Shown piece after piece: positions 8,861 to 18,712 of a DNA stretch of 64,000 nucleotides (the first letter of the stretch is position 1; each line of letters starts with the position of its first letter). Location of the stretch: assembly GCF_013394855.1 (NCBI RefSeq), contig NZ_JABMLK010000001.1:2499501-2563500 (forward strand). The letters are read 5' to 3'. Under the pieces are notes generated by a model. It saw only the letters and a program-made list of their open reading frames with translations, ran no database searches and had not been told where the DNA came from. Position numbers and translations under genes: made by a program. Origin of the DNA: Limnobaculum xujianqingii (GTDB lineage Bacteria > Pseudomonadota > Gammaproteobacteria > Enterobacterales > Enterobacteriaceae).

Positions 8861-9448
8861 ATGAATATTTTCAGCAAGATCGGAGTTATTGGTGCAGCCC
8901 TGTTGGTTTTATCTTCTGCTTCTGCCATCGCCACCATGCCGGTTGAAACCGATGTACATATGCCAGCAACTAAAGTGAGCGATACAACACTGGAGAATTT
9001 TTATCAGGTGGATAAAGATCTGTACCGTTCCGGCCAGCCGGGTACTGAACAGATGCAGGAGCTGGAACGTCGGGGAGTTAAATCTATTTTTAACCTGCGT
9101 AACTTCCACACCGATAACAGCGAAGCAAAAGGCACATCGCTGAAGCTTTATCATATTCCTATGGAAGCCGGTCGTTTTACCGAAGAGCAGGTAGTTTTAG
9201 CGCTGAAACAGCTCTACCATGCACCAAAACCAGCCCTGATTCACTGTTGGCACGGTAGCGATCGTACCGGGTTGATGGTCGCCATGTACCGTATGGTATT
9301 TCTTGGCTGGTCAAAGCAGGATGCAATTGAAGAGCTTAAAAAGCCTGAGTTTGGCTACCACAAATGGGCCTATTACAACATCATTCAGTATCTGGAAAAG
9401 GTAGATGTAGAGAGTATACGCAAGCAGGTAACTGGAACAGCAGAATAA
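8861..9448 (+). CDS. periplasmic dual-specificity/tyrosine phosphatase-like protein
   Basis: 195 residues from ATG 8861. This start is preferred because a good signal peptide follows directly (MNIFSKIGVIGAALLVLSS, cleavage near SAIA, residue 24); an upstream ATG at 8810 would put 17 non-signal residues in front. The catalytic P-loop HCWHGSDRTG is at 128-137, with Cys129 as nucleophile and Arg135 for phosphate binding. Asp85 is a possible general acid. YRSGQP near residue 55 is typical of the fused DSP/PTP-like family found in proteobacterial exported proteins. The substrate is unknown and could be a phosphoprotein, inositol phosphate or nucleotide. The gene stands alone between codBA (divergent) and trpS (convergent). 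Confidence 0.85.
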   Translation: MNIFSKIGVIGAALLVLSSASAIATMPVETDVHMPATKVSDTTLENFYQVDKDLYRSGQPGTEQMQELERRGVKSIFNLRNFHTDNSEAKGTSLKLYHIPMEAGRFTEEQVVLALKQLYHAPKPALIHCWHGSDRTGLMVAMYRMVFLGWSKQDAIEELKKPEFGYHKWAYYNIIQYLEKVDVESIRKQVTGTAE

Positions 9449-9470
9449 AATAACCGTCGTAAATGCTTAT

Positions 9471-9507
9471 ATATCAGCATTCCTCCGCGTGTATGGAATG
9501 CTGATAT
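9471..9507. terminator. hairpin between convergent genes
   Basis: ATATCAGCATTCC (9471-9483) pairs perfectly with GGAATGCTGATAT (9495-9507) over 13 bases. No strong T run follows on either strand, so it may end transcription from both sides with help from Rho, or mainly protect the 3' ends. Confidence 0.6.
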
Positions 9508-9521
9508 TAACGGAAAAAAGA

Positions 9522-10526
9522 TTACGGCATTGCCACAAATCCAACGGCTTGATTTACTTTTTCCATGGTCTTTTTAGCCTGTGCACTGGCTTTAGCTGCG
9601 CCTTCACGCATCACTTGCTGTAAGAAAGCTTCATCATTACGGAAACGGTGGTAACGTTCCTGAAGTTCAGTCAGCATATTTGCTACCGCTTCAGCTACTT
9701 CAGTTTTCAGATGACCATACATTTTGCCTTCGAACTCTTGTTCCAGCGTTGCAATAGACTTGCCAGTTACCCCGGACAAAATATCTAACAGGTTAGAAAC
9801 CCCAGCTTTATTCTCAATATCATAACGAACCACAGGTGGCTCATCGGAGTCGGTTACCGCACGCTTCAGCTTTTTCATCACTGATTTTGGATCTTCCAGC
9901 AGGCCAATAACGTTATTGCGGTTCTCGTCAGACTTAGACATTTTTTTAGTTGGCTCCAACAGTGACATCACTCGGGCTCCAGACTTAGGAATAAACGGTT
10001 GTGGAATTTTAAACACATCGCCATACAGAGCATTAAAACGTTGTGCTACATCACGGCTCAATTCCAGATGCTGTTTCTGGTCTTCCCCAACCGGAACCTG
10101 ATTGGTCTGATACAGCAGGATATCCGCCGCCATTAACACCGGGTAGTCAAACAGACCGGCGTTAATATTTTCTGCATAGCGGCTGGATTTATCTTTAAAC
10201 TGAGTCATACGGCTCAGCTCACCAAAATAGGTATAGCAATTCAGAACCCAGCTCAGTTGAACATGTTCAGGAACATGAGACTGAATAAAGATGGTGCTCT
10301 TCTTCGGATCGATACCACAGGCCAGATACAGTGCCAGCGTATCCAGCGTTGCTTTACGCAGCTTCTCCGGGTCCTGACGAACGGTAATCGCATGCAGGTC
10401 AACGATGCAGTATACACAGTCATATTCATCCTGCATCTGAACCCATTGACGCAGCGCTCCCATATAGTTACCAATGGTCAATTCACCTGATGGCTGTGCG
10501 CCACTAAATACAATGGGTTTACTCAT
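9522..10526 (-). CDS. trpS: tryptophanyl-tRNA synthetase
   Basis: A 334-residue class I aminoacyl-tRNA synthetase, the same length as in E. coli. It has the TIGN form of the HIGH motif at residues 17-20 and KMSKS at 195-199. It charges tRNA-Trp in the cytoplasm. It is the last gene of the damX-dam-rpe-gph-trpS run, starting nine bases after the gph stop, so probably co-transcribed with it, as in E. coli. Confidence 0.98.
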   Translation of the reverse strand: MSKPIVFSGAQPSGELTIGNYMGALRQWVQMQDEYDCVYCIVDLHAITVRQDPEKLRKATLDTLALYLACGIDPKKSTIFIQSHVPEHVQLSWVLNCYTYFGELSRMTQFKDKSSRYAENINAGLFDYPVLMAADILLYQTNQVPVGEDQKQHLELSRDVAQRFNALYGDVFKIPQPFIPKSGARVMSLLEPTKKMSKSDENRNNVIGLLEDPKSVMKKLKRAVTDSDEPPVVRYDIENKAGVSNLLDILSGVTGKSIATLEQEFEGKMYGHLKTEVAEAVANMLTELQERYHRFRNDEAFLQQVMREGAAKASAQAKKTMEKVNQAVGFVAMP

Positions 10527-10535
10527 GATTTCGTC

Positions 10536-11228
10536 CTAATTCATCTTTGATGTAAGCTGCCCGATAGTGGGCAGGAGGTCGGCGAATGAAGCTAATACAC
10601 GATCAGGATGACTCAATGCAATAGATTCGCCATAGTTATATCCGTAGGAAAATCCTATCGTTGGGCAACCAGCTGCCTGGCCTGCCTGAATATCGTTGCG
10701 GGAGTCACCGACAAAAACCAGCTCATCTGCCCTCAAGCCTAACTGGCCTAAAACCAGATAGAGCGGTGCAGGATGAGGTTTCTTTTCAATCACATCATCT
10801 CCGCCGATAATCACGCTAAAATAGTCTAAAATACCCAGTGAACTCAATAAAGGCCGGACAAATTGTGTCGGTTTGTTGGTCACCAGCGCCATTTTCATGC
10901 CGCTGCGGGCCAGCGCTTTCAGGGTTGATTCTACATGAGGATAGAGCTGAGTTCCCGGCTCAACAAACTCATTATAATAACGGTCGAACAGGGTACGGGC
11001 GCTATCCTGATACTCTTTAGAGGATTCACCACCGGCCCAGCTCAATGCGCGCATAATCAACACATTAGCCCCATTACCAATCCAGTGAGAAACACGCTCT
11101 TCACCGGCAACAGGCAGGCCTAAAGATTTCAATGTGGCATCAATAGCCGCAGCCAGCCCCGGTAAACTATTTACCAGTGTACCATCGAGATCAAACCCTA
11201 CGCCTTTAATGCCGGTAAACATACTCAT
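10536..11228 (-). CDS. gph: phosphoglycolate phosphatase
   Basis: A 230-residue HAD-family phosphatase with the nucleophile motif [10 protein letters not shown] (Asp13, Asp15), a VTNKPT motif and [10 protein letters not shown] near the C-terminus. It dephosphorylates 2-phosphoglycolate formed during repair of 3'-phosphoglycolate DNA ends. The cap region is shorter than in E. coli Gph (252 residues), which has an extra charged insertion there. Its ATG overlaps the rpe stop (ATGA), indicating translational coupling. Confidence 0.95.
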   Translation of the reverse strand: MSMFTGIKGVGFDLDGTLVNSLPGLAAAIDATLKSLGLPVAGEERVSHWIGNGANVLIMRALSWAGGESSKEYQDSARTLFDRYYNEFVEPGTQLYPHVESTLKALARSGMKMALVTNKPTQFVRPLLSSLGILDYFSVIIGGDDVIEKKPHPAPLYLVLGQLGLRADELVFVGDSRNDIQAGQAAGCPTIGFSYGYNYGESIALSHPDRVLASFADLLPTIGQLTSKMN

Positions 11229-11899
11229 TGAGTGGCCTTCGTCAGTTCCTGTCTCATTTGGTCAATAACCGCTTTATAGTCAGGCTGATTAAAAATAGCT
11301 GAGCCCGCAACAAACATATCCGCTCCAGCTGCTGCAATCTGCCCAATGTTATCGACTTTAACGCCACCATCAACTTCCAGACGAATATCAAAACCGCTGT
11401 CATCAATCATTTTGCGAACCTGACGCAGCTTATCGTAAGTGGATGGTATAAATGATTGTCCGCCAAAACCCGGGTTAACCGACATCAGCAGAATCACGTC
11501 CAGCTTATCCATAACATAATCCAGATAGCTTAGTGGCGTGGCAGGATTAAAGACTAAACCCGCTTTACAGCCGTGTTCTTTAATCAGTTGAATGGTACGA
11601 TCTACATGCTCTGAAGCTTCAGGATGAAAAGAGATATAGGACGCTCCTGCCTTAGCAAAATCAGGCACAATCCTATCAACAGGTTTCACCATCAGATGCA
11701 CATCGATAGGCGCAGTAATACCATAGTCACGCAGTGCCTGACAGACCATCGGACCGATCGTTAAATTCGGTACATAATGGTTATCCATAACGTCAAAATG
11801 CACTACATCAGCGCCGGCTGCCAATACCTTCGCCGTATCATCACCCAAACGAGCGAAATCAGCAGAAAGGATTGAAGGAGCTATCAGAAATTTATTCAT
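11225..11899 (-). CDS. rpe: ribulose-phosphate 3-epimerase
   Basis: 224 residues from ATG 11899, giving [19 protein letters not shown], which lines up with the E. coli start. An in-frame ATG four codons earlier (11911) is possible but less likely. A TIM-barrel enzyme interconverting ribulose-5-phosphate and xylulose-5-phosphate. Family metal and catalytic segments are clear: [34 protein letters not shown] and LEVDGGV. It lies between dam and gph in the conserved dam operon, with a 4-base overlap with gph. Confidence 0.97.
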   Translation of the reverse strand: MNKFLIAPSILSADFARLGDDTAKVLAAGADVVHFDVMDNHYVPNLTIGPMVCQALRDYGITAPIDVHLMVKPVDRIVPDFAKAGASYISFHPEASEHVDRTIQLIKEHGCKAGLVFNPATPLSYLDYVMDKLDVILLMSVNPGFGGQSFIPSTYDKLRQVRKMIDDSGFDIRLEVDGGVKVDNIGQIAAAGADMFVAGSAIFNQPDYKAVIDQMRQELTKATQ

Positions 11900-11964
11900 G
11901 CATATATCCACTGGTTATCGAAAACATTGTTTAAGAACAGGCGTTCTGGTTTAAAAATATTTAA

Positions 11965-12783
11965 TCAACGCGGGCGATACAAGGCTAATAATTCATCAAC
12001 TTTTGTTCTACCCATCACGTTGCGGCTGATGGTTCTTCGCCCTTTCACCACCACCAGCTTAGCCTCTTTATACCATTCACGGGTTAATTCGGTTGCATGG
12101 TTAGAGATCAGTACCGGAACACCTAAATTACCAGCCACATTCCGAGCCAGCAAGGCCAAATGTTGTTGATCTTTAAGGTTGAAATTATTGGTGTGATAGG
12201 CAGTAAAATTAGCGGTAGCAGATAAAGGGGCGTAAGGCGGATCGCAATATACCACGGCACCTGATGAAGCTTTCATCATGGTCTGCTCATAATTTTCACA
12301 AAAGAACATGGCTTTTTTTGCTTTTTCAGCAAAAAAATAGATCTCAGCTTCCGGAAAGTAAGGGCGCTTATAGCGACCAAAAGGTACATTAAATTCGCCG
12401 CTCAGGTTATAGCGACATAATCCGTTATAACAATGACGATTCAAATAGAGAAACAGTAATGCCCGACGATAGCGGTCACGGCTTTGGTTAAACTCTTTAC
12501 GCAACGCGTAATAAACTGCTTCCTGATTATTTTCATCATTAAACAGTTCTCTGGAATCTTTTACTACTTGCTCAGCACACTCTTTAACAATCTCATACAG
12601 ATTAATTAGATCGCTATTTATATCTGCCAGAATATATTCATCATAATCTGTATTAAGAAACACTGAGCCTGCACCAACAAAAGGCTCGATTAAACGATCC
12701 CCTCTGGGCAAATGCTCCCGAATTTCATCGACCAGGGGATATTTCCCCCCGGCCCATTTTAAAAAAGAACGATTTTTTTTCAT
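11965..12783 (-). CDS. dam: DNA adenine methylase (GATC)
   Basis: A 272-residue N6-adenine methyltransferase of the D12 class. The SAM-binding motif FVGAGSVF is at 35-42 and the catalytic DPPY at 181-184. KWAGGKYPL at the N-terminus is typical. It methylates GATC sites and serves mismatch-repair strand choice, replication timing and gene control. It lies directly after damX as in E. coli. Confidence 0.98.
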   Translation of the reverse strand: MKKNRSFLKWAGGKYPLVDEIREHLPRGDRLIEPFVGAGSVFLNTDYDEYILADINSDLINLYEIVKECAEQVVKDSRELFNDENNQEAVYYALRKEFNQSRDRYRRALLFLYLNRHCYNGLCRYNLSGEFNVPFGRYKRPYFPEAEIYFFAEKAKKAMFFCENYEQTMMKASSGAVVYCDPPYAPLSATANFTAYHTNNFNLKDQQHLALLARNVAGNLGVPVLISNHATELTREWYKEAKLVVVKGRRTISRNVMGRTKVDELLALYRPR

Positions 12784-12861
12784 GCTGCGAGTCAGCTACT
12801 TATACAATTCACAACGGCGTTTTGCACTCTGTTTCAAGCAGCACATTTGCTCATTTTATGG

Positions 12862-13809
12862 TTATTTTTGTTTTAGATCCTGATGCACTTGTTGCATAGA
12901 CCTTACCCATGGCTTATTCGCCTGAACTTCTTTCGACATGCCTGATAATGCAGATCGGGCTTCTGTGGCTGAAGCATAATTACCGGTAACTAAAACAAAC
13001 CACGGCTTACCATCACGACGAGTTGAATATACCCAGTAATCCGTCATGTTGTTCTTTTTAGCAAAAGCTAACAGCGTATCAGAACGGGAAGCGCTGCTAA
13101 CTTGTAGTGTCACGCGATTCGCCGGAATAGCTGACAGCCCGGAAGCTGTACCTGGCGTTGTGGAACCTTTAGCAGTTGGAGCTTCGCTCGCCTTTGGTGT
13201 GGTTGTTTTTGGTGTCGTCGTTGGCTGACTTACCGGCTTAGGCTGGGTTGTTGGCCGTGGAGAGGTGGTCGCTGGCTGAGAGTTCTGAGCCGGTGCTTTT
13301 ACTGGTGTAGTACTCGTTGGCTGCTGCCCCGGAGCAGTAGTTGGTGTACCTGAACCAGGCATTTCAGTCTCTTTCAAACGGTTCAGTTGCTCTTGTTGCG
13401 CGGTCAGAGCATCCGTTATCTCGCCAGGGATTTCAACTCGCTGTTGATTTGGCGTACCAGGCAGAGGTTGAGATTCTGTAGGCGTACCTGAAATCGGTGG
13501 TGGAGTAATTTCTTGTGGTTGTGTATTGGCTGGCGGAGTACCCGTCGCTTGCGTCGGCGTACCAGAATCTGAATTAGTGCCTAAATTGACTTCACGAGGC
13601 CCATTATTTTGTGGTGTCGGCCCTTTTAAAGCTGAACTCACTAAAAAAATCAGAAGCAGTAGTACCAGAATACCAATACCAATCTTGATATGCTGACGAG
13701 ATACCGATGCGCTCTTTTGTGGTTTGCTACGTTCACGACGTGCGACCCGATCGTCAACATCCGGTTTCATTTCATCAGATTCAAAGTCGTCTTGATCTTC
13801 TACTCGCAC
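12862..13809 (-). CDS. damX: cell division protein DamX (SPOR domain)
   Basis: A 315-residue bitopic inner-membrane protein, shorter than the 428 residues of E. coli DamX. The cytoplasmic N-terminus is charged. One helix lies near 42-60. A long Pro/Thr/Gln-rich periplasmic linker follows, with GTP tripeptides recurring about seven times. The last 80 or so residues form a SPOR domain (RVTLQVSSASRSDTLLAFAK onward) that binds denuded septal peptidoglycan. It acts at the division septum. It is part of the aroK-aroB-damX-dam cluster. Confidence 0.93.
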   Translation of the reverse strand: MRVEDQDDFESDEMKPDVDDRVARRERSKPQKSASVSRQHIKIGIGILVLLLLIFLVSSALKGPTPQNNGPREVNLGTNSDSGTPTQATGTPPANTQPQEITPPPISGTPTESQPLPGTPNQQRVEIPGEITDALTAQQEQLNRLKETEMPGSGTPTTAPGQQPTSTTPVKAPAQNSQPATTSPRPTTQPKPVSQPTTTPKTTTPKASEAPTAKGSTTPGTASGLSAIPANRVTLQVSSASRSDTLLAFAKKNNMTDYWVYSTRRDGKPWFVLVTGNYASATEARSALSGMSKEVQANKPWVRSMQQVHQDLKQK

Positions 13810-13884
13810 TTTCCCACCTCTTCAGATAAATGATATACCGCGCCAACAACGCTTTATGAATAATAACTCTCGCTGACGCTGAAA

Positions 13885-14970
13885 TTATATCAGGCAATTT
13901 CCTATTGCTGACAACACAACTTGATGGTCAACGCCACTTTTCACTTCAGACTGACCGATGGCCGTCGGTAATACCAATCGTAATTTACCTGCCAGAGTTT
14001 TTTTATCGCGTAACATGTGAGGTATATAGGCCTCTGGCTTCATACTCTCAGGCCCGTAGATTGGGAGATCTGCGCGTAGTAATAAGCGTTTAATTCGGTC
14101 AATATCCTGCTGGCTAAAAGTACCCAGTAGTTTGGCCGTTTCAGCAGCCATTACCATACCTGCGGATACCGCTTCACCGTGCAGCCAGTTACCGTAGCCC
14201 ATTTCAGCTTCAATCGCATGACCAAAGGTGTGACCAAGATTTAACAATGCTCTGACGCCATTTTCCCGCTCATCAGCAGCTACCACCTGTGCTTTAATTT
14301 CACAACAGCGGCGAATGCAGTACCCCATTGCTTGCTCATCCAGTGCCATTAATCGATCAATGTTTTGTTCAAGCCAGTCGAATAAGTCTGAATCCAGAAT
14401 AATGCCGTACTTAATCACTTCAGCCATGCCAGAAGAGAGCTCACGCTTAGGCAGAGTTTTCAGGCAGTTAAGATCAATAACCACTGACGCTGGCTGATAA
14501 AATGCGCCTATCATATTCTTACCCAACGGGTGATTAACCGCTGTTTTACCACCAACGGATGAATCAACCTGAGATAAGAGTGTGGTTGGTACCTGAATAA
14601 AGCGCACGCCGCGTTGATAGCATGCCGCAGCAAAACCAGTCAGGTCACCAATTACACCTCCGCCTAACGCAATCAGTGTAGTATCGCGACCATGATTATT
14701 TTCCAGCAGACGAGTGAAGACCTGATCCATTACTGACAGCGTTTTATATTTTTCACCGTCGGGCAATATTACAGAATCAACAACAACACCTAAAGTTTCC
14801 AGGCTCCTGCTTACCGTTTCCAGATAAAGCGGAGCAATCGACTCATTGGTAACAATTAGTGCTTTGTCTCCAGACCGGAGAGGAAGAAAAGAATCCGGAT
14901 GGCTAAACAAACCAGCCTCAATCGTAATAGGATAGCTACGCTCTCCTAAAGTAACACTTACCCTCTCCAT
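13885..14970 (-). CDS. aroB: 3-dehydroquinate synthase
   Basis: A 361-residue enzyme that cyclises DAHP to 3-dehydroquinate, the second step of the shikimate pathway, using NAD and a divalent metal. The NAD-binding segment [15 protein letters not shown] and the metal-site segments GMAEVIKYG and [11 protein letters not shown] are clear. It lies 55 bases after aroK and is probably in its operon. Confidence 0.97.
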   Translation of the reverse strand: MERVSVTLGERSYPITIEAGLFSHPDSFLPLRSGDKALIVTNESIAPLYLETVSRSLETLGVVVDSVILPDGEKYKTLSVMDQVFTRLLENNHGRDTTLIALGGGVIGDLTGFAAACYQRGVRFIQVPTTLLSQVDSSVGGKTAVNHPLGKNMIGAFYQPASVVIDLNCLKTLPKRELSSGMAEVIKYGIILDSDLFDWLEQNIDRLMALDEQAMGYCIRRCCEIKAQVVAADERENGVRALLNLGHTFGHAIEAEMGYGNWLHGEAVSAGMVMAAETAKLLGTFSQQDIDRIKRLLLRADLPIYGPESMKPEAYIPHMLRDKKTLAGKLRLVLPTAIGQSEVKSGVDHQVVLSAIGNCLI

Positions 14971-15025
14971 AGCATGCCTTTTTAATCTTATTCTTAGATT
15001 TAATGCAGAACCACAACATGAAAAA

Positions 15026-15544
15026 TTAGCGGTTTTCGATTAACTGAATAATTTGGTTTGCAACAACTTTAGCGCTTTGATCGTCGGTCTGAATGGTGAC
15101 GTCAGCAATCTCTTCATATAAAGGATTACGTTCCAACGCTAGCGCTTCTAGCACTTCACGTGGTGTGTCAACCTGCAACAGAGGACGTTTTTTATCGCGC
15201 TGAGTACGAGCCAGCTGCTTTTCGATTGTAGTTTCTAAATACACCACAATACCGCGTGCGGATAAACGATTACGGGTTTCTTTTGATTTTACAGAACCGC
15301 CGCCAGTAGCCAGGACAATGCCTTGCTTTTCCGTCAGTTCATTAATAACTTTTTCTTCACGATCGCGAAAACCCTCTTCGCCTTCTACGTCGAATACCCA
15401 GGCTATATCAGCTCCAGTACGGCGTTCAATCTCGTGATCGGAGTCTACAAACTCCATATTAAGCTGTTGAGCCAACTGACGACCTATCGTACTTTTACCT
15501 GCACCCATAGGACCAATCAGAAAGATATTGCGTTTCTCTGCCAT
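15026..15544 (-). CDS. aroK: shikimate kinase I
   Basis: 172 residues; E. coli AroK has 173. The Walker A motif GPMGAGKST is at 11-19. [11 protein letters not shown] binds shikimate and ATGGGSV forms a further substrate loop. It phosphorylates shikimate at the 3-hydroxyl. First gene of the aroK-aroB-damX-dam-rpe-gph-trpS run, with a candidate promoter about 115 bases upstream. Confidence 0.97.
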   Translation of the reverse strand: MAEKRNIFLIGPMGAGKSTIGRQLAQQLNMEFVDSDHEIERRTGADIAWVFDVEGEEGFRDREEKVINELTEKQGIVLATGGGSVKSKETRNRLSARGIVVYLETTIEKQLARTQRDKKRPLLQVDTPREVLEALALERNPLYEEIADVTIQTDDQSAKVVANQIIQLIENR

Positions 15545-15659
15545 ATTTTATTGGTATTACTAAGATAATTCGTTAATGACAACCCACCCCGTAAGGTAAA
15601 TACATAAACGGGAGTTCACCTGAAACCTCATATGCATGATGTGTGAGATCAGACTGGAA

Positions 15660-15689
15660 ATTATCTCAACACTATAGGTGGTTTGGCAA
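15660..15689 (-). promoter_or_regulatory. aroK: candidate sigma-70 promoter of aroK
   Basis: On the minus strand TTGCCA (15684-15689) and GATAAT (15660-15665) are 18 bases apart, upstream of aroK. The rest of the 15545-15903 gap is A/T-rich and shows no gene or clear terminator for the aroK side. Confidence 0.4.
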
Positions 15690-15903
15690 CCTAATAAATT
15701 TTAACACCTCAATTTCTCGGTAGCAGAGCACAATAATTCCATCAAATTTTAGGCTCAAACCTCATGTCAGACCGATTTCAGATAGACACTTGTAAGCTAA
15801 ATCCGCCTACGCGTCAAATTTGAATGCTATTTGATAAATAACTCTCTGACAATTTATGCCATTTTTATCAGTCATCATCATGATAAATATATTTTCCCGA
15901 TCG

Positions 15904-17238
15904 CTATCCATTTACTGTTTTTCCTGTCGATATTATTGCCGGCGATGTAATGATGGTCGGTGTAATAAATATTACCAACTCTCGTTTACTCTGCTTATGT
16001 GAATTGCGCTGAAATAATGCCCCCAATACAGGTATATCGCCCAATACCGGAACCTGTTCCTTTCCTGATGCCTTATTCTGCTGAAAAATACCGCCCAACA
16101 CGATAGTTTCCCCATCTGCCACAGAAACCTGAGTTTTAATCTCTTGTGTATCTATGGTTAGAATTTCACTTCCATCGCCCTTTTTTAGCCCTTTCCCCGG
16201 CATATTCTGGCTGATCTGTAGCGCCAGTTCTAATTGCCCTCCAGGAAAGATTTGGGGCGTCACTTCAAGTCCAAGTACCGCTTGTTTAAATTCAATGGAT
16301 GTTGCGCCGCTGGCACCACTGGAGACTTCATAAGGAATCTCTGTTCCTTGTTTGATACTGGCAGTTTGTCGATTTACCGTCATGAGTCGCGGACTGGCAA
16401 TAATATTCACACTACTCTCCGCCTCCATAGCTGACAGCTCCAGCCCAAGCAAGCGTCCGTTTAAACGAGCAACCTGAAAACCTATTTGTCCGGCGGGTGA
16501 GCCTGCGGCTAACGCCACATTAAAATGACTGTTAATACCACTTCCCTCTGCCAGCAACTCACCACCCCATCCCCATCTGACGCCTAATTCCTGCAGATTC
16601 TCATGACTGATGGTTACGATATGTGCCGTTAGCAATACCTGTGGTTGTGGGCTGTCTACTTCTTGTAAAAAAGACTCTATTGAGGACATGGCTGATGCAA
16701 TATCCCGCACAATCACAATATTGCTTCTTATATCAGCAACAACACTTCCCCGGTCTGACAAAAAATGACCTTTTTGGCCATTGAGCAATTTAGCCAACTC
16801 ATTGACATCCGCATAGCGAACCCGGTACTTAAAGGTGGTTAACGGCTGTTCTTCAGTCTGCTGCTCCTGAAGTTGCTTATCCCGCTGGTTTTGAGCCTCT
16901 TTCTCCTGACGAGGGATAACCACCATCACATTACCGTCCAGTTCCGCATCCAACTGACCGGCCTTCAAAATAGCGGACAATGCCTGCTGCCAGGAAACCT
17001 GATTAAGGCGAATACTCAACTTACCTTTTACGCTATCCATCACTACCAAATTCAACTGTTGGTAATCCGCCAGTGCCTGCAAAATCACACTTATTGGCGC
17101 ATCCTGAAAATCCAGCGAAACCGGGCTTTCCACAGCCTGTGTCATAAGATTCTGCTCAATATCAACCGAGTATGCGGGTAATGACAGACATAGCGCCCCG
17201 CACAAACAGATAATGCGAATATGCATAAAAAACCCCAT
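15904..17238 (-). CDS. hofQ: DNA uptake/type IV pilus secretin HofQ
   Basis: A 444-residue outer-membrane secretin, longer than the 412 residues of E. coli HofQ. A signal peptide lies at 1-25. A STN/N0-type domain (VSLDFQDAPISVILQALADY) and a short N1 domain follow. The secretin core shows SPRLMTVNRQTASIKQGTEIP and VLGGIFQQNKASGKEQVPVLG with LGALF. By homology to ComE/PilQ it forms the outer-membrane ring for DNA entry or pilus exit. It is the last gene of hofMNOPQ, all tightly packed and intact. Confidence 0.93.
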   Translation of the reverse strand: MGFFMHIRIICLCGALCLSLPAYSVDIEQNLMTQAVESPVSLDFQDAPISVILQALADYQQLNLVVMDSVKGKLSIRLNQVSWQQALSAILKAGQLDAELDGNVMVVIPRQEKEAQNQRDKQLQEQQTEEQPLTTFKYRVRYADVNELAKLLNGQKGHFLSDRGSVVADIRSNIVIVRDIASAMSSIESFLQEVDSPQPQVLLTAHIVTISHENLQELGVRWGWGGELLAEGSGINSHFNVALAAGSPAGQIGFQVARLNGRLLGLELSAMEAESSVNIIASPRLMTVNRQTASIKQGTEIPYEVSSGASGATSIEFKQAVLGLEVTPQIFPGGQLELALQISQNMPGKGLKKGDGSEILTIDTQEIKTQVSVADGETIVLGGIFQQNKASGKEQVPVLGDIPVLGALFQRNSHKQSKRELVIFITPTIITSPAIISTGKTVNG

Positions 17239-17241
17239 TAC

Positions 17242-17604
17242 TTACTTCCTTAATTTAAGTTCAATGACGCTTCGGCTACGGCAGGAATAACGGCTCGCAA
17301 ACTTATTGGCGAATTGAGCGCTGCCATACAACAGACGATCCAGGTGCCAGGAAAACAAAGGTAATGGCTTTTGCCTGGCAATTTGTATCCAGCCGCCGGC
17401 CTGAGTTTGTACCCATCCATACCAGTTATCATCGCGCCCAATCACTCCACGCAGCGTCCAGCTCAATAACTGCTGCTCCTCTTCAACCACTTCGGCCGGG
17501 CACTGAGCTATGTCATCAGGTATAAAGGGGTTACGGCGTAGGACTTCTTGCGTTAAAACTTCAGCGGAAAAGAACAGTAATGAAACTAATAAGAGCTGCT
17601 TCAT
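17242..17604 (-). CDS. hofP: pilus/DNA-uptake accessory protein HofP
   Basis: A 120-residue protein with a hydrophobic N-terminal signal-like segment, then NPFIPDD and a short beta-rich domain, as in PilP-like HofP proteins. It probably links the inner-membrane HofNO complex to the secretin HofQ. Its ATG overlaps the hofO stop (ATGA); hofQ starts three bases after its own stop. Sequence conservation is weak, so the name rests largely on position and length. Confidence 0.8.
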   Translation of the reverse strand: MKQLLLVSLLFFSAEVLTQEVLRRNPFIPDDIAQCPAEVVEEEQQLLSWTLRGVIGRDDNWYGWVQTQAGGWIQIARQKPLPLFSWHLDRLLYGSAQFANKFASRYSCRSRSVIELKLRK

Positions 17605-18170
17605 GATGTGCCTTGATTTAACTGGTATAAACGAACGGTCATATTGATAGTTAAATATGGGCCACCGTCCAACGTCAGACGGCTAATGGTTGTTAAACTC
17701 GTTCCACTATTGAGCAATCGGATTAACTCAATAAATTGAAAATAGTCGGCACTCACTTTTAACTGCCAGTCGTATAAAGTAAGAGCGCCCTGTTGAGAAA
17801 CCGAGGGAGATCCCATGTCTATCAATCGACAGCCTGATGCTGACAGGTATCCGGTAATAGCGCGAATAAAGCCCGCGCCATTGCCGGGTTGATACTGATA
17901 TGGTTGAAGTTCACGCTCAGCCTGTTCAATCTGCATCTTTAGCTGCTCTTTTTCCGGCAAAGAGAGCCATTGCTGCTGATAGAGCTCTGCCTGTTGATCC
18001 GCTTTTTCTAACTGCATTTGAAGCTGTTGATTAACCTCCGTCAACGGAATAACCAGCAAATACCAACCCCAAAATCCCGCCAGTATCCAGACAAAAGTCA
18101 TGATGGTATGACGTAACCATAGCGGAGCAAAAACCACATGCCGCCAGTTAATTTGGGCCCATCCAGTCAC
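17601..18170 (-). CDS. hofO: pilus/DNA-uptake protein HofO (PilO-like)
   Basis: 189 residues from GTG 18170, which overlaps the hofN stop (GTGA). One membrane helix lies near residues 22-42. A coiled-coil-prone Gln/Glu-rich segment (about 45-90) follows, then a ferredoxin-like PilO-type domain. With HofN it should form the inner-membrane alignment complex. Identification is from position and architecture. Confidence 0.8.
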   Translation of the reverse strand: MTGWAQINWRHVVFAPLWLRHTIMTFVWILAGFWGWYLLVIPLTEVNQQLQMQLEKADQQAELYQQQWLSLPEKEQLKMQIEQAERELQPYQYQPGNGAGFIRAITGYLSASGCRLIDMGSPSVSQQGALTLYDWQLKVSADYFQFIELIRLLNSGTSLTTISRLTLDGGPYLTINMTVRLYQLNQGTS

Positions 18171-18712
18171 AGGGCAGCTCCTGTCCTGTTGGCCGTAAAG
18201 GCAAAAGAGAACAAAGAAAACTCTGTGTTCACAGCCATCACTTTTCCCAGTTCAAGCCCTGTGAGTAATGATGAACCGCTCAATTTTTGCTGAAAATCTA
18301 TAACGCTCAGGTAGCCATTACCCTGGCCTTCAATCACCAGTTTCGCCTCCTGAAATGCTATTTTTTTCAACCAAAGCGACTCGGGCAAAGCAGATTCGAT
18401 ATCGGTAAATAATGTCTGTAATAAGAGAGAACTCTGCCTGATTTTCTGAGCCTGACTTTGTAACTGAACCAAGGCTAAGGCTGTCTGTTCAGTATCTTTA
18501 ATTTGTTTAATTTCATTCAGTCTGATGGTGTTAGCAGCCGTCATCTGCACCAACCGTTCGGAGAGTTGTTGATGCTGACTGGTTGCAGCAACATAAAGTG
18601 CACTCAGACAAAATAATGTGACCACCGCATAACAAAAAGCCATTATCACAAAGGATCGAATCGCCTTCTTTTGCCGTTGAGCACGCCAGGGCAAAAAATT
18701 TACCTGAAGCAT
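18167..18712 (-). CDS. hofN: pilus/DNA-uptake protein HofN (PilN-like)
   Basis: 181 residues from ATG 18712, giving VNFLPWRAQRQKK, the conserved PilN start that binds the PilM-like partner. An upstream TTG at 18718 is possible but less likely. One helix lies near 21-45, then a coiled coil and a compact periplasmic domain. The start overlaps the hofM stop by one base, so the genes are translationally coupled. Confidence 0.85.
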   Translation of the reverse strand: MLQVNFLPWRAQRQKKAIRSFVIMAFCYAVVTLFCLSALYVAATSQHQQLSERLVQMTAANTIRLNEIKQIKDTEQTALALVQLQSQAQKIRQSSLLLQTLFTDIESALPESLWLKKIAFQEAKLVIEGQGNGYLSVIDFQQKLSGSSLLTGLELGKVMAVNTEFSLFSFAFTANRTGAAL

